Of a DNA stretch of 5,548 nucleotides, positions 5,361 through 5,548 are shown one piece after another. The stretch comes from Acetofilamentum sp. (GTDB taxonomy: Bacteria; Bacteroidota; Bacteroidia; Bacteroidales; JAADGE01): NCBI GenBank assembly GCA_020720705.1, contig DYOJ01000180.1, positions 1-5,548 on the forward strand. The letters are read 5' to 3'. The position numbers were made by a program, and so were the translations under genes. Each line of letters begins with the position of its first letter. Within the stretch, counting starts at the first letter, position 1. The notes under the pieces were generated by a model, which was not told the origin of the DNA, did not search any database, and saw only the letters and a program-made list of their open reading frames with translations.

Positions 5361-5548
5361 TTAAAACAGTAAAAATATCGGTTTCTCAAAATCATAAAAG
5401 TTTGAATCAAAAATTTTCAACCAGCCCCATCTGCGGAAGAACGATGTTTTTCTCCCGCCGCCGATATAGCCTTCGTTTACCTGCTTTACATCCTCAACCG
5501 TATAAAATGCCGCCGGATTGTTTGCAAGCAAAATATCCACAAATTCAT
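5361..5548 (-). CDS. C-terminal end of an unrecognised protein (partial, runs off the window)
   Basis: On the minus strand the frame whose first full codon is at 5546 is open for 61 codons and stops at TAA 5363-5361; the other two minus frames are interrupted in this stretch. It begins EFVDILLANNPAAFYTVEDV and continues with EGYIGGGRKTSFFRRWGW, ending in an aromatic-rich tail (FYDFEKPIFLLF). The composition is that of a folded protein, with a helical start and a Gly/Arg-rich loop, and no membrane helix or repeat is visible. I do not recognise the family. It lies 37 bp upstream of the esterase on the same strand, consistent with a shared operon. Its start and most of its length are outside the window. 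Confidence 0.6.
   Translation of the reverse strand, partial: EFVDILLANNPAAFYTVEDVKQVNEGYIGGGRKTSFFRRWGWLKIFDSNFYDFEKPIFLLF

Overview
The window looks like chromosomal DNA from a member of the phylum Bacteroidota. It is AT-rich, start codons have no purine-rich Shine-Dalgarno sequence in front of them, and several genes are preceded by a good match to the Bacteroidota -7 promoter element TAnnTTTG. The proteins also have Bacteroidota-style signal peptides (for example one ending in TSAQ). The lineage is inferred from these traits and not from any marker gene.

Layout, left to right. (1) Positions 1-55, minus strand: the first 18 codons of a gene that leaves the window, encoding a signal peptide. 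(2) About 56-256: a divergent promoter region with two oppositely facing -7 boxes about 15 bp apart, an 8-bp inverted repeat against the minus-strand start codon, a 26-bp imperfect direct repeat, and the left arm of an exact 13-bp inverted repeat whose right arm lies inside the next gene. (3) About 257-859, plus: a small LuxR-type transcriptional regulator with a PAS-like sensor domain; its start is unclear (TTG, no nearby in-frame ATG). (4) About 1033-3567, plus: the dominant gene, a large single-pass membrane protein. It has an N-terminal domain that may resemble the SrfA family, three beta-sandwich-like segments, a Leu-rich membrane segment, two more such segments, and a C-terminal von Willebrand factor A (VWA) domain with intact-looking metal-binding residues. 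(5) 3568-3748: a convergent intergenic region with a six-unit, 11-bp tandem repeat. (6) 3749-5323, minus: two exported hydrolases in an obvious operon, a CE1/COG4099-like alpha/beta-hydrolase esterase followed with zero spacing by a membrane-anchored SGNH hydrolase. (7) 5361-5548, minus: the last 61 codons of an unrecognised gene, 37 bp upstream of the esterase.

The two hydrolases probably act together on an acylated envelope or polysaccharide substrate outside the inner membrane. The regulator and the VWA protein run in the same direction, but the VWA gene has its own promoter, so a functional link is only suggested. No mobile element, CRISPR array, tRNA or rRNA gene was seen. The most novel candidate is the VWA protein: a combination I do not know as a described system. 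The inverted repeat around the start of the regulator is the most interesting non-coding signal.
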